Source: Dichotomocladium elegans
Lineage: Eukaryota; Mucoromycota; Mucoromycetes; Mucorales; Lichtheimiaceae
Direction of reading: 5' to 3'
Assembly (NCBI GenBank): GCA_025716815.1
Contig: JAIXMN010000008.1
Coordinates: 310,001 to 374,000 of the forward strand
Length of the DNA stretch: 64,000 nucleotides
How positions within the stretch are numbered: position 1 is the first letter of the stretch; each line of letters begins with the position of its first letter. Under the pieces are notes generated by a model, which saw nothing but the letters and a program-made list of their open reading frames with translations, was not told the DNA's origin and did not search any database. The translations under genes and the position numbers were made by a program. This document shows, one piece after another, positions 12,448 through 22,857 of this stretch.

Positions 12448-13955
12448 ATGTTGGACACCATCCCAGGCCGCGTCTACACAGCTGGAGTTTCTTTCCTTGT
12501 TGCCCTAATTGCATACCCATCGCAGTGTGTTTTTGCTCTGCCTCTACTGAAAGAATCTTCATGGTGGACATATATCAAAGTACTTGGTCCTCTCAACCTC
12601 TTGGTTATCATGGTGTACTACAATTATTATCTTACTGTCACCACCGATCCGGGCAGTATACCCAGTCAATGGGTGCGTTTAACTTTGATATTGCTAAGGA
12701 ATTACCCGGGTCATGCTTTAAATCGGGTGTTCATGTGTATATATACGTGTGTGTATGTTTATGGGCGGCTGTGTCTCATTCTCGCCACGAATGTATATAG
12801 ATTGACACAGTGCCACCAACTTTACTGGTGCCAGCAAACGAACAACGCCGGGCGGAAGGTATAACGGGGCCGCGGTTTTGCAAGACGTGTAATACATACA
12901 AGCCTCCTCGCAGCCACCACTGTCGCACTTGCCGCCGCTGCGTGCTTAAGATGGATCATCACTGCCCGTGGATCAATAATTGCGTTGGGCATTACAACCA
13001 AGGCCATTTCATCCGTTTTATCACCTACGTCACTTTTGCATGTTCATATGTTATGGGCTTGATCATCTGGCGAATCCGATCTATTATGAGCGCCATCCAG
13101 CGCTTCGAGGCAAGTGGGCCCAGATAACTCCATTCTCTTCTCTCTATTCTCTTGGGCATCCCTGTGTTCATGAATGATTCCTCTCTTAGTTTGATCTAGA
13201 ACCTGACACATTCGAGGCTGTCGTTCTGATGATTGAATTTTTACTTACAAGTGTCATACTTTTTTCTGTGGGTGTGTTGAACCTGTACCAATTTTACTGT
13301 CTCGCCCGGAACCAGACAACCATCGAAGCATGGGAGCGCACTAAGGTGAATCGGCTTATACGTAAGGGCAAAATTTCGCTGGTAATTTGGAACGGGGTGA
13401 TATGGGTTGCGCGTAAAACGATAATGTGCACCAACGATATCATAATTGCTGAGGTCGTAGGTGCATTATCCATTCGACATTGGCGTTTATCAGAATATCT
13501 GCTCGGTTCTTGGCTCCAATCCTTTGCTCTGGCTATGGCCACAGAAGGTACCCGGCAATGGCCTCTCCTTCCCAGTGAGACCGAACATAAACCCGGGCGC
13601 TCCTTATTACTGGCCACCACGAGATCCGGATGACTTGCAGCCGTCTATCTTTTCATCGAGATACAAAAACAAATCTCCAGATAGGGAGGAAGGCATCGGA
13701 GAGAATGAAACGATCGAATCAGACGACTATTATGATTCGGGAAGCCAAACAGACAGTAGCGAATACTCACTTGGAGACGAGGAACGGGTTTTAATGCGAC
13801 CTCGGCTACATATAGCAAGAGCTCAACACCATCGTCGGCGGATGGATGCTAATGGGCTTCCCGTAGTCACAGCACATGCGGATAGTCGTACTACTAGTCC
13901 GCCTTTATGCAAAACCTCGAGTAGTAACAATAATAATAATGTCAAGAGCGATTGA
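12448..13955 (+). CDS. PFA4: DHHC palmitoyltransferase, Pfa4 type
   Basis: ER protein S-acyltransferase (Pfa4 palmitoylates chitin synthase Chs3 in yeast; known for the family). ATG at 12448 gives [20 protein letters not shown] with two N-terminal membrane helices. Exon 2 carries the full cysteine-rich domain, [19 protein letters not shown] then [19 protein letters not shown] later exon has another helix pair and the TTxE motif ([12 protein letters not shown]). The next gives [20 protein letters not shown], the Pfa4 PaCCT-like signature. The C-terminal tail is acidic and Ser/Asn rich and stops at 13955. Three introns, the last about 13375-13455. The catalytic Cys of DHHC is intact. Confidence 0.9.
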
Positions 13956-14489
13956 TCAGTACATCGATGCTTCTGTGAACCTAGCATACATACATGGGAA
14001 TTCCTCATCAATAGTTTCATGAAAATAACGAGGAGATGTGTAAACGCTGTATGACAGCTCAACATTGGAAAGAAATGATCCTCTCCAACAGCAGCGGTGC
14101 CAACACTAATGCAAATTGCCTCTTGAAGAACGGGTACCTTCTCGGCGAATCAGGTTATGTCCTTGGAAGGGTAATATGCTTACGCCCTTCCGGAACAATC
14201 AGATACGCGACGACACTGACAGCGCGCTCAATAAGCACCATGCTGTTGCATGTACAGTACCACTGTCAAAGATACGATTGGTATTCTCAAGAACCGCTGG
14301 CAGATGTTTCAGCCTATACCACACGCCCCAACGATGGTATCGAGGTAAGCAGGCTTACCATTACTTGTGCAGTACTGCGCAACATAATGATCAAGGCTGG
14401 CGACGACTGGCCAGTAGCCCTCAATATGAAGCGCCCAGAGTCACCTAGTGGATCGCACTCGCTGGCTGACAAAGTATGCTGGATTCAAA

Positions 14490-14831
14490 TCAAAGGAGCA
14501 TTTGTTTCTTCAACAACTCGCTGTTATGACCCATGATGTGAAAATCATCCGGAAGGAGGGCTTGCTCATTTTCAGTGAGGAGGATATTCGCTGCAATATA
14601 GTTTTTTTTTTTTTCAATCCTCACCCTTCCCAGGAGGGGCTCTCTCACATGCATCCGCTTATCGAGCTTGGGTCGCTCTCTTGGCAACTCAAGATGCTGG
14701 TACGCGAGGACCTGCATATCAGCGGGCCGCCCTTCTTTGAAGGCATGGGCGGGTTTCAGCACTTCAAACTTCGCTCTCTTGTGCTTTAATGGCGCAGCAG
14801 CCATTTGATTCACTGCACGGTCTTCGTACAT
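14490..14831 (-). CDS. Unrecognised ORF, 113 residues
   Basis: From an ATG at 14831 the frame reads MYEDRAVNQMAAAPLKHKRA, basic and evenly composed, to GHNSELLKKQMLL at a TGA at 14490. I recognise no family. A short poly-T/A tract (14602-14613) translates as EKKK and could instead mark an intron edge. It may be an exon of a larger minus-strand gene whose other exons I could not place, or a leftover of the neighbouring retroelement. Confidence 0.3.
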   Translation of the reverse strand: MYEDRAVNQMAAAPLKHKRAKFEVLKPAHAFKEGRPADMQVLAYQHLELPRERPKLDKRMHVREPLLGRVRIEKKKNYIAANILLTENEQALLPDDFHIMGHNSELLKKQMLL

Positions 14832-14890
14832 ATTCGTGAGCCGTTTTACGGTCGATGTAAAAGCTTGGAAGGGCAGAACTAGAGGAAATG

Positions 14891-15450
14891 TTAATCGGAA
14901 TCCGGATCATGCCAAAGGACACATGCGGGCACACTGAAACGGGCAGGCATAAACTGGAAGAGGCACTGGTAGGTAGGAAGTTTCTGGTGAGCAGCTTGCC
15001 AAAGGATTGTGCGGGCGCGGTGGGCGATTGAGGCCCGCCAGAAGGTCCTTCCAGGCAGGAAGGGGGATAGCTGAATCGCCCGAAATTCTTTGGACATCAG
15101 CGGATCCGGACGGATACCTGAACAGAGGAATCTTTGTGGGGATCAAACGTCACGTGTGGCTCTGAGGAAGGTAGCGTTCTGGGCGAGCCTCTGGGGTACC
15201 CTCTGGGGTGGCGCCGCGGGAGAAGAGAGAGCACCCACCGCAGTTGCAGGGCTGCGTGGTGTGTAAGCCGATCGAGGACTCCTAAACAGCCTCCTTGTCG
15301 TTGGCAGGTGCATGTGGCAAAGCTGTATGTGGGGAATGTCTTGTAAGCCAGAAGCTTGCTAATGAAGGATCGTACCCTGAGAAGAAACGTTTTGGAAACC
15401 AGCAGGATTCTAATGCAACTCAGCAAAGAGGGTTCGCTACCAGTCACCGA
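14891..15450 (-). mobile_element. LINE-type retrotransposon relic, 3' part of reverse transcriptase ORF
   Basis: On the minus strand one frame reads GGCLGVLDRLTHHAALQLRW, matching the GGLGV-D-xxxQxxALQLRW block that follows the RT domain in non-LTR elements of Mucoromycota. Another frame then reads FWRASIAHRARTILWQAAHQ followed by KLPTYQCLFQFMPARF, resembling the RT-associated zinc-binding (zf-RVT) region. The two lie in different frames, and the second ends at a stop at 14891, so the copy is broken and 5'-truncated. I saw no poly-A tail or target-site duplication. Confidence 0.6.
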
Positions 15451-16889
15451 AAGGTTCCGACGAGACAGAAAATGGGCTTGGCGCTGGACAGTAGGGAGAG
15501 AGTAGCTGGAATGGGTAGCGGCCAGAGAAGAGGGCTGGATAGGTTAGAATTAACGTAGTTAGTGAAATAGCGAGGTATTGAGACGGGCGGGTAAATGTAT
15601 GTGTGTGGAGAAAGTACTTTTAAACGGTGCAAGTGTTCTGCTACAAAGGTACGCAAGCCGACATGAAAACATGTTCCTAACAGTAGTGATGTTGTCTAAA
15701 CCGCCCGATGGTTCTTCTTCAGTACGAAATCCATGTTCATCACCGAAGCCAGCGGCGTTGTATGTGAACACAATGATAATCTGATAATGCCTTTATTCAC
15801 TGAACCACAGCAAATGTATATATATTTGCGTTCCGTCCTGTGTCAGCGTAGAACTGCACGACTTGCCTTTTTTGCTGCACGTCAATACCTATTGTCTTTT
15901 GATAATACGTTTCTTGTTGTCATTACCATGAAAATACGCGGTTAGAACTGAATTGATCATAGCAGACTATACTCCCGCCTAAGACGATAGCTATATCATG
16001 CTTTCTCTTAGAACTATGTACTAAATTCATGTGGGATAGAGAATCTTGTGCGCAGAAGAAGGAAAAGACATTGGCAAGCGCGCGGTCCATGTCTCTGAAG
16101 ATCAACCTTTCAAAATCACTCAAACTTTAACCGAGCAGAGTTATTCGGTAGCTTTAAGAACGACCAGATGCATCACTCGGTTATTTCAGAGTGACCCAAT
16201 CCGCCTCATTTATCAACCATCTCTCCCACTGCCTCGGTTTTGTGAACAGGACACACATTGGCTTTTCACAAGAGCCAAAGAAGGACGGGAAATACTTCTA
16301 CTCCTTCAATGCTCAGGTTGTTTGTGATTATGTGAGAGTCATCCGCTTTCTGCAGGTCTTTCACACTGGATCAATGGTGGATTCGACAGTATTTAAATCA
16401 TTACATATACACCAACACCGCTGCAGTCACATACTAATACGTAGTCGATACGCATACAGCTAATATCACCATGCGATGCATCATACTGAGACATAAAGTC
16501 GGGTGTCTTGGCATAGCTGTTGCTGTTGTCGCCGTAACTGTCCTAAAGACGCCTGGCCAGTAGCTGGGTACATGGGAATTGTCATAAGACTCAATGCTAT
16601 TAGCGGCTTGGATTAAAAAACCAAAGATGCCCATATCATGCCTATAATTGGGACTCTCAGCCTGACTGTTCCCGCGAGCTAAAGCAGGAAAAGCACCTCC
16701 GCTGACAGTCACACAGATTTCACTGCTGCTCGGCGGAGATGGAGAAATTGGGGAATGGGGGATGGGCTGTGTGTGTGCTTGGTTGGAAAATTTCATATCT
16801 CTCTCACTGAAAGGTCTCTCCCTAGGTCTGCTTTCTTTCAGAAAGGGGCATAAAACTTTGTTTCATTTTCTCTTTTTTTTACGCCCAAC
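15451..16889. other. Intergenic region upstream of NFS1
   Basis: About 1.4 kb. The left part may be further decayed retroelement sequence. The right part (about 16790-16885), CT-rich with a TTTTTTTT run, is the likely NFS1 promoter and 5' UTR. The minus frame at 16434-16796 has no family resemblance. Confidence 0.45.
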
Positions 16890-18860
16890 ATGTTTGCAAG
16901 ATCCGTCCACTCCATCCCCCGGTCCATTGCACGAAACAATGTTATTCGCCGCGCGGCTGCCGTAAGCGCCATGCGATCATTTTCGCAGCACTTGATTACT
17001 AAACAAGGGAATGTCACTGCCCCAACAAGCGGTAAGGCCAAGTTGCTTTCATCCTATTCCATTTGCGAGCCTATCAAATGTTCATATTGTCTGTTCTAAT
17101 GCCGTACAATCAGACTCGCTTGGCTTTGAAACAAATGTTGTCTCGCCAACTGGCCGTCCTATCTATCTGGATATGCAAGCGACTAGCCCTACAGACCCTC
17201 GTGTCCTGGATGCCATGTTGCCCTTCATGACTGAGAGCTATGGTAATCCTCACTCACGGACACATCAATATGGCTGGGAAACCGAGAAAGCAGTGGAGGT
17301 CGCTCGGAAGGTAAATCAATAACGTCACTTTGATTGATGATAAATGCAAACTGAAACTTTTTGCTTTGTCTTTAGCAAGTCGCAGACTTGATTGGCGCAG
17401 ACCCTAAGGAGATTGTCTTCACTTCTGGTGCAACCGAGTCCAACAACATGAGCATCAAAGGTGTTGCGCGCTTTTACAAGAACAAGAAGCGACATATCAT
17501 TACCACACAAACTGTAAAGTGACTGAATGTTCTTTTGTCGTCTTCAGCGACTGGTTTATTGATAGTTTATTTATTCTAGGAACACAAATGCATTTTGGAC
17601 TCATGTCGAGTACTTCAAGACGAGGGCTTTGAAGTCACATATTTGCCTGTTCAGAGCAATGGCATAGTCGATCTCAAGCTGCTCGAGGAAACTATTCGCC
17701 CTGACACGGTCATGGTCTCTGTCATGACGGTGAACAATGAGATTGGAGTCATCCAGCCCATTGCTGAGATCGGGAAGATCTGCCGCGCTAAAAAGGTGTT
17801 TTTCCATACTGACTCTGCACAAGCCCTTGGCAAGATCCCGATCAATGTGAACGACATGAATGTCGATCTTATGAGCTTATCTGGTCATAAAATCTATGGT
17901 CCCAAAGGTATCGGTGCGCTATATGTCCGCCGTCGACCACGTGTTCGTCTTGAACCTATCCAGACGGGCGGTGGCCAGGAACGAGGTCTTCGTAGCGGTA
18001 CCGCGCCTGCCCCGTTGATCGTTGGCATGGGCGAGGCATGCCGGGTTGCCAAGGAAGAAATGGATGTAAGTATTTGTACGCGCCCCCAAACTTTTTTCTT
18101 CTTCCTTTCGCCCTCTTCTCGCGGTGATGAACCGTGTCAGCAGAGCACGATAAATAAGCGCAACAAGGAGCGGTAGGCTGTGTTTTCTCTCTCTTGCTCT
18201 TCGTAGCGAAAGATGAGGATGTTGCTCAAGTTACTTGAGTAATAACAGGGTTACTGCGCTGAATCATAGTGCAGGGGTTCTGAGCGAGGTCCTAAGAGAA
18301 TTAGGAGATGGCACTGAAAGAAAAAGGGAGAGATATATTTCGGAAACTCTGGAGCACCAAAGCTGACCATTCCTGTAGTACGACCACCAGCATGTTTCGA
18401 GGCTAGCAAAGCGATTGATCACTGGCATCACCTCTGAGGTTGAATGTGTTACTCAGAATGGCGATCCCGAGAAGTTTTACCCTGGCTGTGTTAATCTCTC
18501 GTTCGCCTATGTTGAGGGTGAATCCTTATTGATGGCTCTCAAGGATATTGCCGTATCCTCAGGCTCGGCCTGCACATCAGCTTCACTCGAACCATCCTAT
18601 GTGCTTCGCGCCTTGGGTGCTGACGACGAGACCGCTCATAGCTCCATCCGATTCGGTATTGGGCGGTTCACAACTGAAGAAGAGATCGATTTCGTCATAA
18701 GTAAAGTTCGACACCACGTCCAAAGATTGCGTGATATGTCACCATTGTGGGAGATGGTAAGTCAGCAACAAAAGGAACGTAACGTGCGATTTCCGCTGAC
18801 TATGCAACATAGGTCCAAGAAGGCATTGATCTCAAGTCCATTCAGTGGGCCCAGCATTAA
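16890..18860 (+). CDS. NFS1: Mitochondrial cysteine desulfurase
   Basis: PLP enzyme that takes sulfur from cysteine for Fe-S cluster assembly in the mitochondrial matrix. ATG 16890 gives a basic presequence ([20 protein letters not shown]). Then [92 protein letters not shown] (PLP lysine in GHK) and the mobile loop [20 protein letters not shown] with the persulfide cysteine. The exon from 18380 ([13 protein letters not shown]) ends at 18756 after DMSPLWEM. A last exon adds [15 protein letters not shown] with TAA at 18858-18860, the standard NFS1 C-terminus. Five introns; the longest (about 18066-18379) holds no gene. All catalytic residues are present. Confidence 0.95.
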
Positions 18861-19524
18861 AAAACCAACTTTCTGTATCGATAATAAAATAATAAATTGT
18901 AATATATGCATTTCCCGAAAAGAACAGCTCGTTGTAAATATTTACACCATTTGTATTGTCTAGTCTCTAATTAATCCATGTTTCCTGCTACATAGCTCTC
19001 TACTTTTTACTCTGCGTCATTTTCCATCATGTTATCATCCTATAGGGAGTGTTGAATGTCTTTTGTACACATTGATCTCATTCCATGCCGAGAAGATACC
19101 GATGTATTTTGATAATTCTGAATCTTCTGGGGGGGGCGGCGCGATCGGGATGTACTCATATATAGAGAGCGAGAGCGACAGCGGGAAGAAATACATACTG
19201 TACTGCACTGTACGGTGTTTCCGCCAAAACTGTCAAGTTCGTGGCCTAGCCGTAACTGACGAGTCGCCGTATCCAAGAAGCCGGGTTTTACCCAGAAATC
19301 TTTTATGCATGATGGCACATCCTTTTTCTTAGCGGACTAGAAGGAGAAAGATCAGTAATTAACGCTCGTGCTACTCACCAGAAATGTGCCAGATAGAAAC
19401 AGACAAGTCCAAAAGCTAGCCTCGAGGAGAGGAACGCGAGTATTGGGTAACTTTTTGTTTTTTCCCCATTATCCGCAACATGCCCCGAGTCGGGTAAACT
19501 ACAGTCCAGTATGTACCAAAATCA
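18861..19524. other. NFS1 3' flank and degenerate repeat fragment
   Basis: AT-rich 3' flank (ATAATAAAATAATAAATT at about 18880). At 19235-19320 there is a diverged copy of the Fanzor-element left-end sequence: GAGTCGCC, then GGGTTTTACCCAGAAATC. No gene is supported. Confidence 0.45.
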
Positions 19525-19646
19525 AAGTCGCACCCTGCCAGTTTTGAAGTCGCAGGATCGCAAAAATACAAATCGCATTTTTGCCCGGAAATATTTACGC
19601 GTGATGACAAAGCAAATGTCGCATACATACACGGAAAGATGTCGCA
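19525..19646. repeat. Left iteron array (23-bp period) of the Fanzor element
   Basis: An AAGTCGCA-type octamer recurs at 19525, 19547, 19570 (AAATCGCA), 19593 (ATTTACGC, worn), 19616 (ATGTCGCA) and 19639 (ATGTCGCA): steps of 22, 23, 23, 23 and 23 bp. The intervening bases differ, so this is a phased motif rather than a simple tandem repeat. The mirror-image array lies at 22089-22165. Confidence 0.7.
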
Positions 19647-19689
19647 AATCCATCTCATCCTTATGACTATTTCTCTTTATAAACTTTTA

Positions 19690-19865
19690 CATTCTGAAAT
19701 GAGCAATATATTATTTTACAACGATGGCCAAGGTCATGTCATTGATGAGTGTGGCTGACCTGAATCTACGGACTATGTCATTGATGAGGAAATGTACTCA
19801 CTTCAATCCGTTTGTTCTTACACTGAATATATGCGTAGCATATCGTGCAAAGATAACTCTGAGTT
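19690..19865 (+). repeat. Inverted repeat, left arm (pairs with 22440-22615)
   Basis: The core GTCATTGATGAGGAAAT in this arm matches the reverse complement of the arm at 22440-22615. Similarity extends both ways: CATTCTGAAATGAGCA against CATTCTGCAATGAGCA on one side, and TTGTTCTTACACTGAATA against TTGTCGCACACAGAATA on the other. Roughly 170 bp at moderate identity. It lies just inside the left iteron array. Confidence 0.55.
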
Positions 19866-20441
19866 TACTGCCACGCACATACCCAAACGAAAGGATCCAG
19901 ACATTCGGATGAAAGAAGCGGGGATCAGGCGCAGTTACATAGCATACACTGATTAAGGCAAGGTCAGATTTTTCAAACGGATGTTCGAGAAGATTTTGAG
20001 TGCATGAGCTGCAGCAAAACTGCTAGGAATCCATGTTCGTTCAGCACAGCGATGGGCATTACAGTAAGAAAAGAACCCTGACAGCATTTTAAGGAACGTA
20101 GAAGCAGAGAGCCGATCGTGTATTCTCAATGAAGAGCATTAGAAAGCTACAATACAGTTATTGTTCTAGAATGCAATTGTCGCTAAAAATAGCCGTACTC
20201 AAAAGAATCCTATATCGAGAAGAGTAAGTTTATTCTTGGGAGTGTGCTTGTCTCTTTGTCAATGAGCCATTCAGCTAGGAGATTGTAACTCTGAAGCTGG
20301 TTATCAAATGGAATAATGAAGTAATGGCTTTCAAGAGACCACTATGAAATCTAATGTTCTCATTGTAATATTCAGAGAAAATTTTCGTCATGTACCTACA
20401 CTTCCTGAACGTATGGATAAGGATGACAGCAGTGTCGTGTT

Positions 20442-21903
20442 TTGTCGTGTTGTAAGAGACTGAGAGAATACGAAAAGAAGTACAATCTTCCTACACTACA
20501 CAAGTGCCGGATATATATCGGATTATTCTTGAGATGGTCTCTTGGAATTACTTGTTGGAATTGTTTGGGATTTCATTGTTGGTTTCAGACCGCCCTCACG
20601 TCGGTACAGTGGCCGCCCCTTATAGTGATACCCTCGGTATCCTGGGCTGCAAAATGGAATCCCACACAAGCAATATGGAGTACTGGAGACGTGTTGTAAA
20701 CCTGAAATCAAGAGCTTTCAAAACCCAAGAATCCGAGCTGCTCCAATTCCGTGGGACTATTCACACTGATGGCGTTGGTGTTACTGTGTTCAAGAAGACA
20801 AATGGCCTTCAATCGGGTTTCGGACAGAGAATTGGCATCCAGAGCGAAGATATCGAGTACGTCACCCCACAGATAGTCCGGAACGAAGACTATAGAGGAC
20901 AATGGGTCACCATCGATCCTGGCAGAAGGGACCTGTTGTATTGCGTTCATGAAAACTCGTCACCCGACAACCACCAGGCCTTCCGATATTCAAGATCATA
21001 CAAGCAAGACCAAACGGTACCGCAGACTCCGAGAACGGCTCAAGTTGGAGCGACCCGAGGTCGCGTTGGCTGAGCAGAATCTATCTCGATTTCAAAAAGT
21101 CATGCGCTTTTCCGTGCACAACTACGACGGATACCTCGCCGCCAAGAGCCGGGACTCTGTAGTTCTCAAGTCTTTCTACGCGACAAGCACTACGAACCAC
21201 CCGAACCCGCAATTTCTTTTTCGAAAACTTTGCCTGTCAGCATTTTACAACAAGGCAGCAAGCAGATGAAAAGCTTCTCGACTCTATGAATGCGCAAGTT
21301 TGGCAGTAGGTCCGTTTTCGTGATGGGAAATTGGTCTGCGCCGCATACAAGATATCACGAGCCTATCCGTGGTGTCGGCTTCCGGCGGCTGTTGAAGAAG
21401 ACCAATTGCAATATTTGTTTGATCGACGAGTACAAGACAAGCAAGTGCTGCCCTGTATGTGACAATGAAAGCCTTGCTATCTTTAAAATGGTTCCTAATC
21501 CACGCCCATATCGACGACCCGACAATCCGCTCACGATCTGCCGTGGCCTGCTACGGTATGAAGGACGGGCATGTTGTATTATATTTCCAAAAGATTTTAA
21601 TATTTTGATGTTTCAATGGATGTCACAAATCAAAACTGTACAGCAGGCATGGCAGAGGGTGCTCGTCAACCAAGGTTATGGAACCGGGATCTGGCGGCGA
21701 CTCTCAACATGCATCATATCCTCCGGGGTCTTTGGGAAGATGGTATCATCCCAGCAAGGTTTCAGAGAAGAAATGCTGCACAAGCGTCCGCAGCTGCTGG
21801 AAGGCCACACTCACCTGAACCAGAGCAGCGCAGCGTGAGACCACGACAGGCAAGGCCAGGAAGGCCACGAGGTGCACGCTCTGGCGGGTCGAGACGACCG
21901 TAA
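20442..21903 (+). pseudogene. Fanzor / eukaryotic TnpB-like nuclease gene, frameshifted
   Basis: Fanzors are eukaryotic relatives of IS200/IS605 TnpB and use a guide RNA to cut DNA with a RuvC domain (family knowledge). Visible landmarks in order: FRGTIHTDGVGVTVFKKT; the RuvC-I strand WVTIDPGRRDLLYCV (Asp codon at 20915); the basic bridge-like helix RYRRLRERLKLERPEVALAE; MGNWSAPHTRYHEPIRGVGF then RRLLKKT; the zinc ribbon TSKCCPVC (about 21438-21460) with CRGLLRYEGRACC (about 21539-21577); and RuvC-III WNRDLAATLNMHHILRGLWE (Asp codon 21688). These sit in different frames: changes near 20990-21010, 21250-21300 and 21580-21660, with about 80 bp of extra sequence between zinc ribbon and RuvC-III. 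Introns do not explain the breaks well, so I call it a pseudogene. The C-terminus is Arg/Pro-rich and ends at 21903. Confidence 0.75.
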
Positions 21904-22088
21904 GCCCGACCAAGGATTTTCCGCGTCAGTTATCGATGACGCACCCAGGATAACCACAGCCCTTCGGGGCAAGCCCTCTTCCTTTGGAAGGACGGTGTGT
22001 TGTAAGTTACCGGGATTGGAGAAGGCATAGTGTTTTCTGCTGACTAACAGGGTTTCATCCATGGATGCGAAATCTTTTTACCTATTGA

Positions 22089-22165
22089 TACGACAAATTT
22101 ATATAATTCTATGCGACATTTTTCTTGTATTTTGCACGACATTATTTTATCTTGTTTACGACATT
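22089..22165. repeat. Right iteron array (23-bp period) of the Fanzor element
   Basis: TACGACAA at 22089, TGCGACAT at 22112, CACGACAT at 22135 and TACGACAT at 22158: four copies spaced exactly 23 bp. They are the reverse complement of the ATGTCGCA-type motif of the left array. Confidence 0.75.
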
Positions 22166-22381
22166 TATTTTTGAAAATAAAGTATACGCTGTCTGCTTCG
22201 AGCAACATTTCTTAAAAACACTGACAGGATCTTTTTGTAACGCCGTGCCCATCGTTTTGCTGGACAAACGAACGTGGATTCTTTTGCTAATTTGCAGTCG
22301 CTGATGCGTTTTAAACCCGTCTCCAAACATCAGCCTGAAAATCCGTCCTTGCCTTGGTTCAGTGCAAATTACGTATCCGCG

Positions 22382-22411
22382 CACGCACACACACACACAC
22401 ACACACACACG
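22382..22411. repeat. CA dinucleotide microsatellite
   Basis: A run of about 14 CA units following GCGCACG. Simple sequence with no evident function. Confidence 0.9.
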
Positions 22412-22439
22412 AGCATAGAACCTAGTTCTTCACCGGGGA

Positions 22440-22615
22440 ATGCCTACATATGCAAGATAGGCTCCGCAAGTATTCTGTGTGCGACAAACAGATCGAAAAG
22501 AGTATATTTCCTCATCAATGACATGATTCGTAGGTTCATAGCACCCATGCTCATCAACAATATGGCCCTGTCCATCTTTCGTAAAGAAATTGAATGCTCA
22601 TTGCAGAATGGTGAA
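22440..22615 (-). repeat. Inverted repeat, right arm (pairs with 19690-19865)
   Basis: The reverse complement carries GTCATTGATGAGGAAAT and flanking similarity to the left arm. It lies about 270 bp outside the right iteron array, so the pair is not symmetric about the element ends. Confidence 0.55.
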
Positions 22616-22857
22616 TGTGTATGCAAGGAAAAGGGATAGTAAGGTTAAAAAACTGACGTATTTTTATAGAGGAGAATTCGCCGAGTGTTTGAGCGACATC
22701 TGAATTGTCATCTTGCACAAAGATTTCTTGGCAAATGTGGCTTTTGAATCGGGAGGCATGCGACTTGGATTTCGATGTACAATAAAAAGCATGGGGTGAA
22801 AGTGCGAAAGTAAAGGGTTGGAGAGGAAAGGGGAATTGAAACGCATGATAAAAACCA

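Larger units (their letters stand above)
19525..22185 (+). mobile_element. Fanzor-bearing transposable element, degenerate
   Basis: About 2.7 kb between a left array of TCGCA motifs and a right array of TGCGA motifs in opposite orientation, with a decayed Fanzor/TnpB-like gene inside. The right end ends with GAAAATAAAGTA, also found at the end of the short derivative near 565. No other transposase was found inside. Exact termini are not fixed, as no target-site duplication is visible. Confidence 0.6.

Noticed and set aside
14036..14536. Plus-strand frame of 166 residues downstream of PFA4
   Set aside because: No family resemblance, no splice pattern, and it overlaps the opposite-strand ORF. 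Minus frames there (for example SPALIIMLRSTAQVMVSLLT) are equally unassignable.
16434..16796. Minus-strand frame of 120 residues upstream of NFS1
   Set aside because: Pro/Ser-rich start, no conserved block, and it covers the expected NFS1 promoter. Judged a chance ORF.
20442..21903. Reading the Fanzor frames as exons of an intact spliced gene
   Set aside because: The frame changes fall inside conserved blocks without room for introns, and a stop interrupts one frame before RuvC-II. Only the roughly 80-bp extra segment before RuvC-III could be an intron.
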